Assembly (NCBI GenBank): GCA_018241725.1
Contig: JAFEDI010000078.1
Location: 180,204 to 244,203 of the forward strand
Direction: 5' to 3'
Source: Pseudomonadota bacterium
Lineage (GTDB): Bacteria; Pseudomonadota; Gammaproteobacteria; Burkholderiales; Rhodocyclaceae
Length of the DNA stretch: 64,000 nucleotides
Made by a program: the position numbers and the translations under genes
Part shown: positions 25,041 to 36,044 of the stretch, in pieces
How positions within the stretch are numbered: the stretch's first letter is position 1
How the letters are laid out: every line of letters starts with the position of its first letter
Notes under the pieces: generated by a model
Databases searched by the model: none
Seen by the model: only the letters and a program-made list of their open reading frames with translations
What the model was told of the DNA's origin: nothing

Positions 25041-25829
25041 ATGGTGCGATTGCCCTTTCTCAGCTCCACGCGGGGTGTACCCGAGGCGGCGAAAATTCCG
25101 CGGCATATCGCCATCATCATGGACGGTAATGGGCGTTGGGCGCGAAAGCGCCTGATGCCTCGCGTCGCTGGCCATGCGAAGGGTGTCGATGCACTGCGGG
25201 AAGTCATCCGGACCTGTCTGGATCGCGGGGTCGAATATCTGACGGTCTTTGCGTTCAGTTCGGAAAACTGGCGTCGTCCCAAGGACGAGGTTTCGTTCCT
25301 GATGCAGTTGTTCGTGAAGTCGCTCAAGCTGGAGATCGAGCGTATTCACCGCAACAACATGCGTCTGCGTGTCGTCGGTGATCTGGCCGGATTCGACAAG
25401 CCGCTGGTGGATCTGATCCGTGATTCGGAAGCCCTCACGGCGGCCAATACGGGCATGCATCTGACCATCTGCGCCAACTATGGTGGGCGTTGGGACGTTT
25501 TGCAGGCCGTCGAGAAGATGCTGGCTTCTTCTCCCGGTGTAACGAGCGGGTTCTCGGAAGACGATCTTGCACCGCATCTGGCCTTGAGCTTCTGTCCTGA
25601 GCCGGACCTCTTCATTCGTACCGGTGGTGAGCAGCGCATCAGCAACTTCATGCTGTGGCAGTTGGCTTATTCGGAACTCTATTTCACCGACAAGCTCTGG
25701 CCCGAATTCGGGGAGGCCGCGCTGGACGAGGCGATTCTGTCCTATCAGCAGCGGGAGCGCCGTTTTGGGCGCACCAGTGAGCAGGTTGTGTCCGGCGGCC
25801 CAGACTCTTCCGTTCCTGGTCATGCTTAA
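25041..25829 (+). CDS. uppS: Di-trans,poly-cis-undecaprenyl diphosphate synthase
   Basis: UppS extends farnesyl diphosphate with eight isopentenyl units to make C55-PP, the carrier lipid of peptidoglycan and LPS. The 262-residue protein has D28 in IAIIMDGNGRWA, the FAFSSENWRRP block and the RTGGEQRISNF motif. Its end overlaps the cdsA start by 8 bp. Confidence 0.98.
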   Translation: MVRLPFLSSTRGVPEAAKIPRHIAIIMDGNGRWARKRLMPRVAGHAKGVDALREVIRTCLDRGVEYLTVFAFSSENWRRPKDEVSFLMQLFVKSLKLEIERIHRNNMRLRVVGDLAGFDKPLVDLIRDSEALTAANTGMHLTICANYGGRWDVLQAVEKMLASSPGVTSGFSEDDLAPHLALSFCPEPDLFIRTGGEQRISNFMLWQLAYSELYFTDKLWPEFGEAALDEAILSYQQRERRFGRTSEQVVSGGPDSSVPGHA

Positions 25830-26643
25830 AGCGCGGGTTATTACCGCGCTCGTCCTGCTGGTGGGCTTGCTGTCGGCTCTATTTCTGCTTCCCGCTGTCG
25901 GTTGGCTTGTCTTTTCATCCCTGATCTGTGCGCTCGCGGCAACAGAGTGGGCTTCCATGCTTGGGTTTTCTATCTCGCGGAAGCGCATGTACGCGTTGTT
26001 GCTGGGGGGGCTGTGCCTCGCGATGGGACTTGTCGCGGGCCTGCATCTTGAGGCGACGGTTGCGCCGTTTGCGCTGGAGCCGATCTATGCGGTTGGGGCA
26101 CTCTTCTGGCTGCTGTGCGTTCCGTTCTGGCTACGGGCCAAATGGCGTTTGCCGGATAGCGCGGCGGCGCCCTTGATCGGTTGCGTGTTGCTGGTACCGC
26201 CCAGTCTCGCTATTGCGCATCTCCGACTGCTCAGCCCATGGCTGCTGCTCGGGGTCATGGCCGCAGTATGGATAGCCGACATCTCCGCCTATTTCGTAGG
26301 GCGTACCTTTGGCAAGCGTAAGCTGGCGCCTTCCATCAGTCCCGGCAAGAGCTGGGAAGGCGCCTATGGAGCAGTGGCCGCAGTGACGCTGTATGGCCTT
26401 GCTTGCATTTCCTATTGGGGCTCCGTCAAAGGGCTTGGGTTGTTACCAGTCGCCCTTCTGCTGGTTGGCTTCACGGCGCTCAGCATCATAGGCGATCTGT
26501 TCGAATCCCTCGTCAAGCGTCAAGCCGGCGTGAAGGATAGCGGGACCTTGTTGCCTGGCCATGGAGGAGTCCTCGACCGGATCGACAGTCTGACTTCCAC
26601 ATTGCCGGTCGTCGCGCTGATTGCCCTCTGGATGGCACGATAA
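25822..26643 (+). CDS. cdsA: Phosphatidate cytidylyltransferase
   Basis: CdsA makes CDP-diacylglycerol from phosphatidate and CTP for all phospholipids. The 273-residue inner-membrane protein has about seven or eight hydrophobic segments and the family signature [15 protein letters not shown]...[12 protein letters not shown] near the C-terminus. ATG 25822 overlaps uppS by 8 bp, suggesting translational coupling; the frame stays open upstream inside uppS without similarity. Confidence 0.96.
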   Translation: MLKARVITALVLLVGLLSALFLLPAVGWLVFSSLICALAATEWASMLGFSISRKRMYALLLGGLCLAMGLVAGLHLEATVAPFALEPIYAVGALFWLLCVPFWLRAKWRLPDSAAAPLIGCVLLVPPSLAIAHLRLLSPWLLLGVMAAVWIADISAYFVGRTFGKRKLAPSISPGKSWEGAYGAVAAVTLYGLACISYWGSVKGLGLLPVALLLVGFTALSIIGDLFESLVKRQAGVKDSGTLLPGHGGVLDRIDSLTSTLPVVALIALWMAR

Positions 26644-26648
26644 AGATC

Positions 26649-27842
26649 ATGATTCAAGGGAAAAAGCTCATTACCGTGCTGGGAGCGACGGGCTCCATCG
26701 GCGTCAGCACGCTAGACGTGGTTTCGCGTCACCCGGATCGTTACTGCGTTTTTGCATTGACGGCGCATCGGCAGGTGGACAAGCTGCTGGCCCAGTGTCT
26801 AGAGCATCGTCCGGCCTACGCGGTCATGGCAAGTGCCGATGATGCGCTGCGCCTGCAGGCCATGCTGGACCGCGAAGGTTGCTGCACCGAAGTGCTGTCC
26901 GGAAGCGAGGCGCTGGTCGAGGTCGCATCGGCACCCGAGGTCGACATGGTCATGGCGGCCATTGTCGGTGCGGCGGGCTTGCCGCCCGCCCTTGCTGCGG
27001 CGCGTAGCGGAAAGCGGATCCTGCTGGCCAACAAGGAAGCCTTGGTCATGTCCGGGGCGCTGTTCATGCAGGAGGTCGCTGCGGGCGGGGCCAGCCTGCT
27101 GCCCATCGATAGTGAGCACAATGCGATCTTTCAGGGGCTCCCCGCAGGGTTCGAGCGCGGCCTGGATGGCAGTGGCGTAACCCGCATCCTGCTGACGGCG
27201 TCTGGTGGGCCCTTCCTCAATAAGCCCATCGAGGAGTTGGCTGCAGTGACGCCTGAAATGGCGTGCGCCCATCCGAACTGGGTTATGGGACGCAAGATTT
27301 CCGTCGATTCGGCGACGATGATGAACAAGGGGCTGGAGGTCATCGAAGCCTACTGGCTGTTTGGTGCGTCGGCCGACCATATCGAAGTCGTGATTCATCC
27401 CCAGAGCGTCATCCACTCGCTGGTAGCCTATGCCGATGGTTCGGTGCTGGCCCAGCTCGGCAATCCGGACATGCGCACGCCTATTGCCCATGCAATGGCT
27501 TATCCAGAGCGTATCGACGCCGGCGTAAAGCCGCTGGATCTGTTCGAGATCGGGCGTCTCGACTTTCAACGGCCGGACTTTCAGCGCTTCCCGTGTCTAG
27601 GGCACGCATATCGGGTGCTTCGTGAGGGAGGCATCGCGCCAGCGGTATTGAATGCAGCCAACGAGGTTGCCGTGGCAAGCTTCCTCGACGGCCGGCTGAG
27701 TTTCGATCGGATTGCTGACATTATTGCGGCGACTCTCGATGCCATTGAGTCCCAGGCAGCCGAATCCCTGGACGTGGTTCTCGAGGCGGATCGCCGGGCC
27801 CGTGAGTGTGCCGCCCGTTTCGTCGTGCAGGTATCCCGCTGA
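26649..27842 (+). CDS. dxr: 1-deoxy-D-xylulose 5-phosphate reductoisomerase
   Basis: Dxr converts DXP to MEP using NADPH, the committed step of the non-mevalonate isoprenoid route that feeds UppS. The 397-residue protein has the NADPH-binding [14 protein letters not shown] near the N-terminus, the metal-binding [10 protein letters not shown] block, and [19 protein letters not shown]. It starts 5 bp after cdsA. Confidence 0.98.
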   Translation: MIQGKKLITVLGATGSIGVSTLDVVSRHPDRYCVFALTAHRQVDKLLAQCLEHRPAYAVMASADDALRLQAMLDREGCCTEVLSGSEALVEVASAPEVDMVMAAIVGAAGLPPALAAARSGKRILLANKEALVMSGALFMQEVAAGGASLLPIDSEHNAIFQGLPAGFERGLDGSGVTRILLTASGGPFLNKPIEELAAVTPEMACAHPNWVMGRKISVDSATMMNKGLEVIEAYWLFGASADHIEVVIHPQSVIHSLVAYADGSVLAQLGNPDMRTPIAHAMAYPERIDAGVKPLDLFEIGRLDFQRPDFQRFPCLGHAYRVLREGGIAPAVLNAANEVAVASFLDGRLSFDRIADIIAATLDAIESQAAESLDVVLEADRRARECAARFVVQVSR

Positions 27843-27847
27843 CAGCC

Positions 27848-29212
27848 ATGAATCTGCTGGACTACCTCATCCCCTTTGCGCTGGCGCTGGGTATTCTGAT
27901 CATCGTGCATGAGTTCGGGCACTACATCGTTGCCCGCTTGTGCGGCGTGAAGGTGTTGCGCTTCTCTCTCGGTTTCGGCAAGCCCCTGCTGGTCTGGCGC
28001 GGTGGGCGGGATCGTACCGAGTGGGCGCTGTCGGCGTTCCCGCTGGGTGGTTACGTCAAGATGCTCGATGAGCGCGAGGCGCCGGTCGCAGACGAAGAGT
28101 TGCACCGGGCTTTCAACCGGCAAACTGTCTGGCGCCGCATCGCCATCGTCGCGGCCGGGCCGCTGGCCAATCTCGTGCTGGCGATCGCCTTGTACTGGGG
28201 GCTGTATTCCAGCGGCGTGGAAGAGCTGCGGCCCCGCCTCGGGGTGCCGGCTGCTGCCAGTGCCGCGGAGCATGCCGGTTTCACGGATGGTGAGCTGGTG
28301 CGCGCGGTGGACGGCCATCCGGTGGCAACTTGGCAGGAGCTCCGCTGGCAGTTGTTGCAGCACGCCTTCGAGCGGCGCGCCGTTACAGTAGAGACGATCA
28401 ATTTCAAGGACGAAATCGCTTTTCGTCCGCTCGACATGGCCGGTGTCCATGTGGATCAGGGAGAGCAGGACATCAGCGTCCAGCTCGGGCTCAGCCTCTA
28501 TCGGCCGAATGTGCCAGCGGTGCTCGGAGCCCTGAGCGCGGGTGGCGCTGCCGAGCGGGCTGGTCTGAAAAGCGGAGACCGGGTTCTCCGAATAGGTGAC
28601 AAGCGGATCGGTGGCTGGGGTGATCTGGTCGAGACGGTCCGTGATGCACCGGGTGCCGAGCTGGAATTCGAAGTGCTGCGCGACAATGCGTCCCTGGTCT
28701 TGAAGGTCGTGTCCAGCTCGGTGGAGGAAAGAGGGCGGACCATCGGCAGGATCGGCGTTGCGGTGGCTGATGCGGATATCCGCCGCGATCTTATGTTCAC
28801 CATCGTCCAGTATGATTTCATCGATGCGTTCGTGAAGGGGGTGGCCCAGACTTGGGATACCGCTGCGTTGAGCGTTTCGATGCTGGGACGCATGATCGTC
28901 GGTGACGTTTCCGTCAAAAATCTGAGTGGTCCGGTGACGATTGCAGACTTTGCCGGTCAGTCTGCGAAGATGGGCTGGGCTCATTACATCAAGTTTCTGG
29001 CCCTGATAAGCATCAGTCTTGGCGTCCTGAACCTGCTGCCCGTTCCGGTGCTCGATGGTGGGCACTTGTTGTATTATGTGATCGAGATCATCAAGGGCGG
29101 CCCGGTTTCCGAGCGGGTTATGGAAATCGGTCAGCAGATTGGAATGGCTCTGCTGGCGGCGCTAATGGCTTTTGCCTTCTACAACGACATCAACCGCCTT
29201 GTTGCTAGCTGA
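27848..29212 (+). CDS. rseP: Site-2 intramembrane metalloprotease RseP
   Basis: RseP cleaves anti-sigma factor RseA and remnant signal peptides within the inner membrane. The 454-residue protein has the zinc motif HEFGH (H21, E22, H25) in the first transmembrane helix, two PDZ domains in the middle, and the second active-site block NLLPVPVLDGGHLL near the C-terminus. ATG 27848 lies 5 bp after dxr; an upstream opening overlaps dxr. Confidence 0.97.
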   Translation: MNLLDYLIPFALALGILIIVHEFGHYIVARLCGVKVLRFSLGFGKPLLVWRGGRDRTEWALSAFPLGGYVKMLDEREAPVADEELHRAFNRQTVWRRIAIVAAGPLANLVLAIALYWGLYSSGVEELRPRLGVPAAASAAEHAGFTDGELVRAVDGHPVATWQELRWQLLQHAFERRAVTVETINFKDEIAFRPLDMAGVHVDQGEQDISVQLGLSLYRPNVPAVLGALSAGGAAERAGLKSGDRVLRIGDKRIGGWGDLVETVRDAPGAELEFEVLRDNASLVLKVVSSSVEERGRTIGRIGVAVADADIRRDLMFTIVQYDFIDAFVKGVAQTWDTAALSVSMLGRMIVGDVSVKNLSGPVTIADFAGQSAKMGWAHYIKFLALISISLGVLNLLPVPVLDGGHLLYYVIEIIKGGPVSERVMEIGQQIGMALLAALMAFAFYNDINRLVAS

Positions 29213-29218
29213 AATCGG

Positions 29219-31510
29219 ATGAATTCCAAGCTTCTTCCCGGGCTGATCGCCGCACTTTTCGTGGCATCGCCCGCCTTGGCCTTCGAGCCATTCGTTGTCA
29301 AAGATATTCGTGTTGAAGGGATTCAGCGGACCGAAGCCGGGACTGTTTTCAGTTACCTGCCTGTCAAGGTCGGCGAGCGTTTCTCGGACGATAAGGCTTC
29401 CCAGGCCATCAAGGCTCTGTTCGCCACGGGTTTCTTCAAGGATGTCAGGATCGAGGTGGATAACGATGTCATCGTTGTCGTCCTCGATGAGCGTCCCGCC
29501 ATCGCCCAGGTCGATTTCGTCGGCATCAAGGAGTTCGACAAGGATGCGCTGAAGAAGGGCCTCAAGGAAGTCGGCCTTGCGGAGTCGCGCATTTTCGACC
29601 GTGCGGTCCTTGAGCGTGCCGAGCAGGAGTTGAAGCGTCAATACCTTTCCAAAGGGCTTTACGGCGTACAGATCACGACGACTGTCACACCGCTGGAGCG
29701 AAACCGAGTCGGTGTGAACTTCAATGTGGTCGAAGGTGACGCCGCCAAGATCCGCCAGATCAGCGTCATCGGCAACCAGGTTTTCAAGGAGAAGGAGCTG
29801 TTGGAGCTGTTCTCCTTGACGACGCCGGGCTGGATGACTTGGTATTCGAAGAGCGATCAGTACTCGAAGCAAAAGCTGTCCGCCGATATCGAAACGCTGC
29901 GTTCCTATTACCTGAACCGTGGTTACCTGGATTTCACCGTCGATTCGACGCAGGTGTCCATCACGCCGGACAAGAAGGACATCTACATCACCTTGAGTGT
30001 GACTGAAGGTGAGAAGTACACCGTTTCCGACGTCAAACTAGCGGGGAACATGGTGGTGCCCGAGGCTGAGCTGCAGAAGCTTGTCAAGCTGAAGGCTGGC
30101 GATACCTTTGTGCGTGACAACGTTACTGCGACCACCAAGGCGATCACCGACAGGCTCGGCAATGCGGGCTACGCGTTTGCTAATGTGAATGCGGCGCCCG
30201 AGGTGGACAAGACCAAGCGTACGGTCGCGTTCACGGTTTTCGTTGATCCGGGTCGGCGGGTGTATGTGCGCAAGATCAATTTCGCGGGCAACGCACGGAC
30301 CCGCGATGAGGTGATCCGGCGTGAAATGCGCCAGATGGAGGGGGCGTGGTATGACGGCGAGGCGCTGAACCGCTCCAAGGTAAGACTGGATCGTCTTGGC
30401 TATTTCGATGAGGTGACAATCGAAACCCCGGCGGTCCCCGGGTCGACCGATCAGGTCGATGCCAATTTCACGGTCAAGGAGCGGGCGACCGGCAACCTGA
30501 TGCTCGGTGCGGGTTTCTCCAGTTCCGAAAAGGTCATCCTGTCCGCGTCGATTTCCCAGCAGAACCTGTTCGGTACGGGTAATGCGATGACGCTGCAGAT
30601 GAATACCGGCCGCATCAACAAGACCATTGCGCTGTCTTTCACCAATCCCTACTGGACGATCGACGGCGTCAGCATTGGCTGGGATCTCTACCAGCGCAAC
30701 GTGGATCCGACCTCGCTGTCGGTGGCGACCTACAAGAGTTCATCCATCGGTGCAGGCATCCGCTTCGGCTATCCGATTGCGGAGGATGACCGGATCAACT
30801 TCGGCCTGGCAGTCGATCAGACCTCGATCAAGGTCTACGACACCAGTCCGTCGCCCTACGTCGGTTTCGTGAACACCTTCGGTGACACGGCCAAGAGCCT
30901 GCTGGCGACGATCGGCTGGTCCCGTGACCGGCGTGACAGCTTCGTATATCCGACCTCCGGCGTCTATCAGCGCGCCTCAGTGGAAATTGCGACGCCGGCG
31001 CTCGACATGCGTTATATCCGCGCCAACTACCAGCACCAGTACTGGATTCCGTTCGGTGGTGGCTATGCGTTGATGCTGAACGGCGATGTCGGCTATGCCC
31101 ATGGTTACGACGGTAAGGAACTGCCGTTCTACAAGAACTTCTACGCTGGCGGTATCGGTTCGGTACGTGGTTATCAGCAGAGCACGCTGGGTCCGCACTA
31201 TACGGATTCGTCGGGTTATGTCCGTGCGCTGGGCGGTAACCGCCGTGTCATCGGTAATGCCGAGTATTACTTCCCTATGCCGGGTTCCGGCAAGGACAAG
31301 TCCATGCGTCTGTCGTTGTTTGCGGACGTGGGCAACGTCTGGGGGGCCGACGAAAAGGTGCAGGCTTCGGATTTGCGTTACAGTGCGGGCTTGGCGTTCT
31401 CCTGGAGTTCTCCGGTGGGGCCCTTGAAGTTCAGCCTGGGTGATGCGTTGAAGAAAAAAGAAGGCGACAAGACGCAGAAATTCCAGTTCCAGCTGGGTAC
31501 GGTGTTCTGA
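29219..31510 (+). CDS. bamA: Outer membrane protein assembly factor BamA
   Basis: BamA is the Omp85 core of the machine that inserts beta-barrels into the outer membrane. The 763-residue precursor has a signal peptide with likely cleavage after A21 (SPALA|FEPF), five POTRA repeats to about residue 420, and a 16-strand barrel ending in the C-terminal aromatic motif QFQLGTVF. The IGSVRGYQ block marks loop 6 of the barrel. skp follows closely, as in related genomes. Confidence 0.98.
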   Translation: MNSKLLPGLIAALFVASPALAFEPFVVKDIRVEGIQRTEAGTVFSYLPVKVGERFSDDKASQAIKALFATGFFKDVRIEVDNDVIVVVLDERPAIAQVDFVGIKEFDKDALKKGLKEVGLAESRIFDRAVLERAEQELKRQYLSKGLYGVQITTTVTPLERNRVGVNFNVVEGDAAKIRQISVIGNQVFKEKELLELFSLTTPGWMTWYSKSDQYSKQKLSADIETLRSYYLNRGYLDFTVDSTQVSITPDKKDIYITLSVTEGEKYTVSDVKLAGNMVVPEAELQKLVKLKAGDTFVRDNVTATTKAITDRLGNAGYAFANVNAAPEVDKTKRTVAFTVFVDPGRRVYVRKINFAGNARTRDEVIRREMRQMEGAWYDGEALNRSKVRLDRLGYFDEVTIETPAVPGSTDQVDANFTVKERATGNLMLGAGFSSSEKVILSASISQQNLFGTGNAMTLQMNTGRINKTIALSFTNPYWTIDGVSIGWDLYQRNVDPTSLSVATYKSSSIGAGIRFGYPIAEDDRINFGLAVDQTSIKVYDTSPSPYVGFVNTFGDTAKSLLATIGWSRDRRDSFVYPTSGVYQRASVEIATPALDMRYIRANYQHQYWIPFGGGYALMLNGDVGYAHGYDGKELPFYKNFYAGGIGSVRGYQQSTLGPHYTDSSGYVRALGGNRRVIGNAEYYFPMPGSGKDKSMRLSLFADVGNVWGADEKVQASDLRYSAGLAFSWSSPVGPLKFSLGDALKKKEGDKTQKFQFQLGTVF

Positions 31511-31543
31511 TTGTTGCCGAGTGGCAAGCAGATGGAGGTTTGA

Positions 31544-32050
31544 GTGAAAGGTATTGGTTTGTCCGCACTGGTAGCAGTCATGCTCGCTGCGTTCGCGCAG
31601 ACGGCTGCGGCCGAGGTGAGGGTCGGTTTCGTCAATTCCGACCGCGTGATGAAGGAAGCGACGCCTGCCAAGAAAGCCCAGCAGAAGCTGGAAAAGGAAT
31701 TCGAGAAGCGTGACCAGGATCTGCAGCGCATGGCCAAGCAACTCCAGGGCATGCAGGAAGGTCTCGAGAAGAACGGTGTGACGATGGCCGAGGGCGAGCG
31801 CCGCAACAAGGAGCGCGAGTTCAACGAGCTCAACCGGGATTTCCAGCGCAAGCAGCGAGAGTTCCGTGAGGATCTCAATCAGCGTCGCAACGAGGAACTG
31901 GCTGGCGTGCTGGATCGTGCCAACAAGACGATCAAGCAGATTGCCGAGGCCGAGAAGTACGACATCATCTTCCAGGAGGCGGTATACGCCAGCCCGCGCA
32001 TCGACATCACCGACAAGGTGATCAAGGCGCTGAGCGAAGCAGCGAAGTAA
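31544..32050 (+). CDS. skp: Periplasmic chaperone Skp/OmpH
   Basis: Skp is a trimeric periplasmic holdase that carries unfolded outer-membrane proteins to BamA. The 168-residue precursor has a signal peptide cleaved near residue 23 (TAAA|EVRVGFV), then a long charged helical region typical of the Skp tentacles and a C-terminal beta piece (KYDIIFQEAVYAS). The start is GTG 31544, set by GGAGG seven bases upstream. Confidence 0.94.
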   Translation: MKGIGLSALVAVMLAAFAQTAAAEVRVGFVNSDRVMKEATPAKKAQQKLEKEFEKRDQDLQRMAKQLQGMQEGLEKNGVTMAEGERRNKEREFNELNRDFQRKQREFREDLNQRRNEELAGVLDRANKTIKQIAEAEKYDIIFQEAVYASPRIDITDKVIKALSEAAK

Positions 32051-32060
32051 GCCGCAGTCA

Positions 32061-33089
32061 ATGGAATTCTCCCTTGGCGAGCTGGTAAGCCGGCTCGGCG
32101 GCGAACTCGTCGGCGACCCGGACGTTGTTGTTCGGCAGATCGCATCGATTGAAGCGGCCCGGGAAGGTGAACTGGCCTTCCTGTCCAACCCCAAGTTCGG
32201 GGCGTCGCTGGCAACGAGCAAGGCCTCGGCATTCATCCTGTCGCCGAAGGCGGCCGGGCTGACCGATCGCCCGCGCATCCTGACGGCCGATCCGTATCTG
32301 TACTTCGCGCGCGTCGCGCAGCTCTTCAATCCGCCCAAGCAAGCGCCGGCAGGGATACATGCCAGTGCGGTCGTTGCATCCGCGCTGCCGGCTTCCGTAT
32401 CCGTCGGTCCCAATGCGGTGATCGGCGAGAACTGCATGATCGGCGAAGGTTGTGTGATCGGAGCCGGTTGCCTGATCGCCGACGGTGTGCACGTCGGTGC
32501 GGGTTCTCTGCTGCATCCCGGTGTCAAGATCTACGACAACTGCGTCATTGGTGCGCGGGCCATCCTGCACGCCGGAGCGGTGATCGGTGCCGATGGCCTG
32601 GGCTTTGCGCGGGATGCGGACAAGCACTGGGTCAAGATCCCCCAGATCGGCCGCGTGGTGCTGGGCGACGATGTGGAAATCGGCGCCAACACGACGATCG
32701 ACCGAGGTGCGCTGGACGACACCATTGTCGGCAACGGCGTAAAGCTGGACAACCTCATTCACGTGGCCCATAACTGCCATGTGGGGGACGACACCATCAT
32801 GGCGGCGATGGCCGGCCTGGCGGGCAGCACGCGCGTGGGCAAGCGGGTGATGGTGGGCGGCAAAGCTGGTTTCTCGGGCCACCTGGAAGTGGCCGACGAC
32901 GTGGTGATCTCTGCCGACACCAATGTAACCAAGACCCTCGACAAGGCCGGCGTGTATACGGCCATGATCCCGCTGCAGCCGCATGCGGATTGGGTCCGAA
33001 ATTTTGCCCACCTGCGTCGCCTCGATGCGATGGCGGAGCGGGTGCGCGAGCTGGAGAAAAAGCTCGCCGAAATGGAAAAGAAATCATGA
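32061..33089 (+). CDS. lpxD: UDP-3-O-(3-hydroxyacyl)glucosamine N-acyltransferase
   Basis: LpxD adds the second acyl chain in lipid A synthesis. The 342-residue protein has an N-terminal uridine-binding domain, a left-handed beta-helix of hexapeptide repeats, the catalytic block [11 protein letters not shown], and a C-terminal helical region rich in Lys and Glu. It lies 10 bp after skp and its TGA overlaps the fabZ ATG. Confidence 0.98.
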   Translation: MEFSLGELVSRLGGELVGDPDVVVRQIASIEAAREGELAFLSNPKFGASLATSKASAFILSPKAAGLTDRPRILTADPYLYFARVAQLFNPPKQAPAGIHASAVVASALPASVSVGPNAVIGENCMIGEGCVIGAGCLIADGVHVGAGSLLHPGVKIYDNCVIGARAILHAGAVIGADGLGFARDADKHWVKIPQIGRVVLGDDVEIGANTTIDRGALDDTIVGNGVKLDNLIHVAHNCHVGDDTIMAAMAGLAGSTRVGKRVMVGGKAGFSGHLEVADDVVISADTNVTKTLDKAGVYTAMIPLQPHADWVRNFAHLRRLDAMAERVRELEKKLAEMEKKS

Positions 33090-33529
33090 GCGAAATCATC
33101 GACATCAACGAAATCAAGCGTTACATCCCGCACCGCTATCCCTTTCTGCTGGTGGATCGCATCACCGAGCTGGAAGTGGGCAAGCGCGTCGTGGGCCTGA
33201 AGAACGTGACTGTCAATGAGCCTTTCTTCCCCGGCCATTTTCCGCACAACCCGGTGATGCCGGGCGTGCTGATCATCGAGGCGCTGGCTCAGGCCGCCGC
33301 GGTGCTGGCCTTCAAAACCGACGGTACGGTGCCGGATGAGAACGCGATGGTGTATTTCGCTTCCGTAGACAACGTGCGCTTCAAGCGTCCGGTGGTGCCG
33401 GGCGATCAACTCGTGCTGGAAGCCGAGATCGTGCGCGTGATGCGCAACATCTGGAAGTTCAAGGGCACCGCCAAGGTGGCCGGCGAGCTGGCCACCGAAG
33501 CCGACTTCATGTGTGCGATCAAGCGATGA
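33086..33529 (+). CDS. fabZ: 3-hydroxyacyl-ACP dehydratase FabZ
   Basis: FabZ dehydrates 3-hydroxyacyl-ACP in fatty acid elongation, sharing a substrate pool with LpxA and LpxD. The 147-residue hot-dog protein shows H51 in FPGHFP and E65 in [12 protein letters not shown] 33086 overlaps the lpxD stop as ATGA and gives the family length. Its stop overlaps the lpxA start in the same way. Confidence 0.97.
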   Translation: MSEIIDINEIKRYIPHRYPFLLVDRITELEVGKRVVGLKNVTVNEPFFPGHFPHNPVMPGVLIIEALAQAAAVLAFKTDGTVPDENAMVYFASVDNVRFKRPVVPGDQLVLEAEIVRVMRNIWKFKGTAKVAGELATEADFMCAIKR

Positions 33530-34299
33530 CGATCCACCCGACTGCCATCGTTCATCCGGGCGCACGCCTTGCCGAAGGAGTGCAGGTCGGGCCGTACTCG
33601 ATCATCGGTGAATACGTCGAGATCGCGGAGGGGACCCACATCGGTCCCCACGTGGTGATCGAGGGGCACACCCGCATTGGTCGCGACAACCGGATCTTCC
33701 AATTCTGTTCGATCGGCTCCGAGCCCCAGGACAAGAAGTACGCCAACGAGCCGACCCGGCTGGAGATCGGCGACCGCAATACGATCCGTGAATTCTGCAG
33801 CTTCAGCACCGGTACCGTGCAGGACGGCGGCCTGACCCGCGTCGGCAACGACAATTGGATCATGGCCTACGTACATGTTGCCCACGACTGCATCGTCGGC
33901 AACAACACCATCTTCGCCAACAACGCGACGCTGGCTGGTCATGTATCGGTGGGAGACTGGGCGATCCTGGGTGGTTTCACCGGCGTGCACCAGTTCGTGC
34001 GTGTCGGCGCCCACAGCTTCTGCGGCGTCGGTACCGTGCTGCTGCAGGATCTGCCGCCCTTCGTGACGGTGTCCGGCAATCCGGCCGCGCCGCATGGCAT
34101 CAACAGCGAGGGGCTCAAGCGCCGGGGCTATTCGAGCGAAGGCATCACGGCCATCAAGCGTGCCTACAAGACGCTTTATCGCAACGGTCTGACCCTCGAC
34201 GAAGCGCGTCGCCAGATCGGCGAGGCCGCCGCACAGGCCCCCGAACTGCAGGAGTTTTCCGATTTCATCGCCGAGTCAGGGCGTGGCATCGTTCGCTGA
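33526..34299 (+). CDS. lpxA: UDP-N-acetylglucosamine O-acyltransferase LpxA
   Basis: LpxA catalyses the first step of lipid A synthesis. The 257-residue protein begins [15 protein letters not shown], runs through the left-handed beta-helix, and has the catalytic histidine H120 in [12 protein letters not shown]-terminal helices follow [20 protein letters not shown] 33526 overlaps the fabZ stop. Confidence 0.98.
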   Translation: MTIHPTAIVHPGARLAEGVQVGPYSIIGEYVEIAEGTHIGPHVVIEGHTRIGRDNRIFQFCSIGSEPQDKKYANEPTRLEIGDRNTIREFCSFSTGTVQDGGLTRVGNDNWIMAYVHVAHDCIVGNNTIFANNATLAGHVSVGDWAILGGFTGVHQFVRVGAHSFCGVGTVLLQDLPPFVTVSGNPAAPHGINSEGLKRRGYSSEGITAIKRAYKTLYRNGLTLDEARRQIGEAAAQAPELQEFSDFIAESGRGIVR

Positions 34300-34302
34300 T
34301 CC

Positions 34303-35448
34303 ATGCCAGTGCGGATTGCCATGGTGGCGGGTGAGGCCTCCAGCGACCTGCTGGCCAGTCACCTGATCAAGGCGCTCAAGCGTCATCTTCCCGATGCCGA
34401 GTTCTTCGGCATCGGTGGTCCCAAAATGCAAGCGGTGGGTTTCCAGGCCTTGTGGTCCGCCGAGAAGCTGTCGGTCCACGGTTATGTGGACGCCCTCAAG
34501 AACTACCGGGAGCTGTCGGGCATCCGTCGCGAGTTGCGGGACATGCTGGTGAAGAATCCGCCGGCAGCCTTCATCGGCGTGGATGCACCCGACTTCAGCC
34601 TGTGGCTCGAGAAACGCCTGAAGGACAAGGGCATCCCGGCGATCCATTTCGTCAGCCCGTCCATCTGGGCCTGGCGGCGAGGGCGCCTGAAGGGCATCGC
34701 GCGGGCGGTCAGTCATATGCTGTGCCTATTTCCGTTCGAGCCCGAGATCTACCGTACGGCCGGTGTGCCGGTCAGCTATGTGGGCCATCCGCTGGCCGAC
34801 GTCTTCCCGCTGGCGCCTGATCGCGAGGGTACGCGGGAGATGCTGCAGATCTCGCCCGGCGGGCCGGTCTTTGCGTTTCTGCCGGGCAGCCGCCAGTCGG
34901 AACTGCGCAACCTGGCGGACACCTATATCGCCACAGCGGCGCTGCTGCATGCCCGTCATCCGGATGCCCGTTTCCTGGTGCCGCTGGCAACCCGCGAGAC
35001 CCGCGTGCTGTTCGAGGATGCCTTGCGGCGCCATGCCCACATGGATCTGCCGATCCGCATCCTGTTCGGTCACTCGGTGGAGGCGATGATCGCCGCCGAC
35101 GTGGTGCTGGTGGCGAGCGGCACAGCGACGCTGGAGGCGGCGCTGCTCAAGCGGCCGATGGTGATCACCTACAAGATCGGCAAATGGTCCTTCCGCCTCA
35201 TGAAGCGCATGGCCTACCTGCCGTGGGTAGGCCTGCCCAACGTGCTGGCTGGACGCGAAGTGGTACCCGAAGTGCTGCAGGACGCCGCCACGCCCCAGGC
35301 TCTGGCCGATGCCCTGGACGGCTGGTTGTCTGACAAGGCGCGCATCGCCGAACTTGAGCGGACCTTTACGGACATGCATCTGCAGTTGCGCCAGGACACG
35401 GCGGACAAGGCCGCGGCGGCGATCCTGCCTTACCTGAAAGGACGTTGA
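34303..35448 (+). CDS. lpxB: Lipid-A-disaccharide synthase
   Basis: LpxB joins lipid X and UDP-diacylglucosamine to make the lipid A disaccharide. The 381-residue glycosyltransferase (GT19) starts [21 protein letters not shown], with the FFGIGGPKM block near 50, [11 protein letters not shown] and the C-terminal [19 protein letters not shown]. It follows lpxA by 3 bp, completing lpxD-fabZ-lpxA-lpxB. Confidence 0.98.
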   Translation: MPVRIAMVAGEASSDLLASHLIKALKRHLPDAEFFGIGGPKMQAVGFQALWSAEKLSVHGYVDALKNYRELSGIRRELRDMLVKNPPAAFIGVDAPDFSLWLEKRLKDKGIPAIHFVSPSIWAWRRGRLKGIARAVSHMLCLFPFEPEIYRTAGVPVSYVGHPLADVFPLAPDREGTREMLQISPGGPVFAFLPGSRQSELRNLADTYIATAALLHARHPDARFLVPLATRETRVLFEDALRRHAHMDLPIRILFGHSVEAMIAADVVLVASGTATLEAALLKRPMVITYKIGKWSFRLMKRMAYLPWVGLPNVLAGREVVPEVLQDAATPQALADALDGWLSDKARIAELERTFTDMHLQLRQDTADKAAAAILPYLKGR

Positions 35449-35450
35449 AG

Positions 35451-36044
35451 ATGCTCCTGTGCGGCGTCGACGAGGCCGGGCGCGGCCCCCTGTGCGGGCC
35501 GGTGGTGGCGGCCGCGGTGATTCTCGATCCGGCGAAGCCCATCGAGGGCCTGGCCGACTCCAAGAAGCTCAGCGAGAAGCGTCGCCAACGCCTGGCGGTG
35601 GAGATCCGCGAGAAGGCGCTGGCCTGGAGCGTGGCAGAGGCCAGTGTTGCCGAGATCGACCGGATCAACATCCTGCACGCCAGCATGCTGGCGATGCAGC
35701 GCGCCGTTGCGGGCCTGTCGCAGCGGCCGGACAAGGTGCTCGTCGATGGCAACCGCTGCCCGCAACTGGATCTGCCCTGCGAAGCCATCGTCAAGGGCGA
35801 TGCGCTGGTTGCCGAGATTTCTGCGGCGTCCATCCTTGCCAAGACGGTGCGGGACGAACTGTTGGTCGAACTCGACAAGCGCTACCCTCAATACGGCCTG
35901 GCTGGCCACAAAGGCTACCCGACCGCCGCCCATTTGGCGGCGCTGCGTGCCCACGGCGCCTGCGAGATCTATCGCCAGAGCTTTGCGCCGGTGCGCGACG
36001 TAATCTCCAACCCGCCCCTGTGGACCGAGGACGATCTGCGATGA
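35451..36044 (+). CDS. rnhB: Ribonuclease HII
   Basis: RNase HII removes ribonucleotides from DNA and RNA-DNA hybrids. The 197-residue protein begins [16 protein letters not shown], with acidic residues D7 and E8, a further acidic D99 in VLVDGNR, and the SILAKTVRD block. ATG 35451 gives the family start; a TTG two codons upstream overlaps the lpxB stop but is less likely. The stop overlaps the next ATG. Confidence 0.96.
   Translation: MLLCGVDEAGRGPLCGPVVAAAVILDPAKPIEGLADSKKLSEKRRQRLAVEIREKALAWSVAEASVAEIDRINILHASMLAMQRAVAGLSQRPDKVLVDGNRCPQLDLPCEAIVKGDALVAEISAASILAKTVRDELLVELDKRYPQYGLAGHKGYPTAAHLAALRAHGACEIYRQSFAPVRDVISNPPLWTEDDLR

Noticed and set aside
35445-35450. TTG start for rnhB two codons before the ATG
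   Set aside because: ATG 35451 gives the family N-terminus directly; the TTG form adds only two residues and has no better ribosome-binding site.
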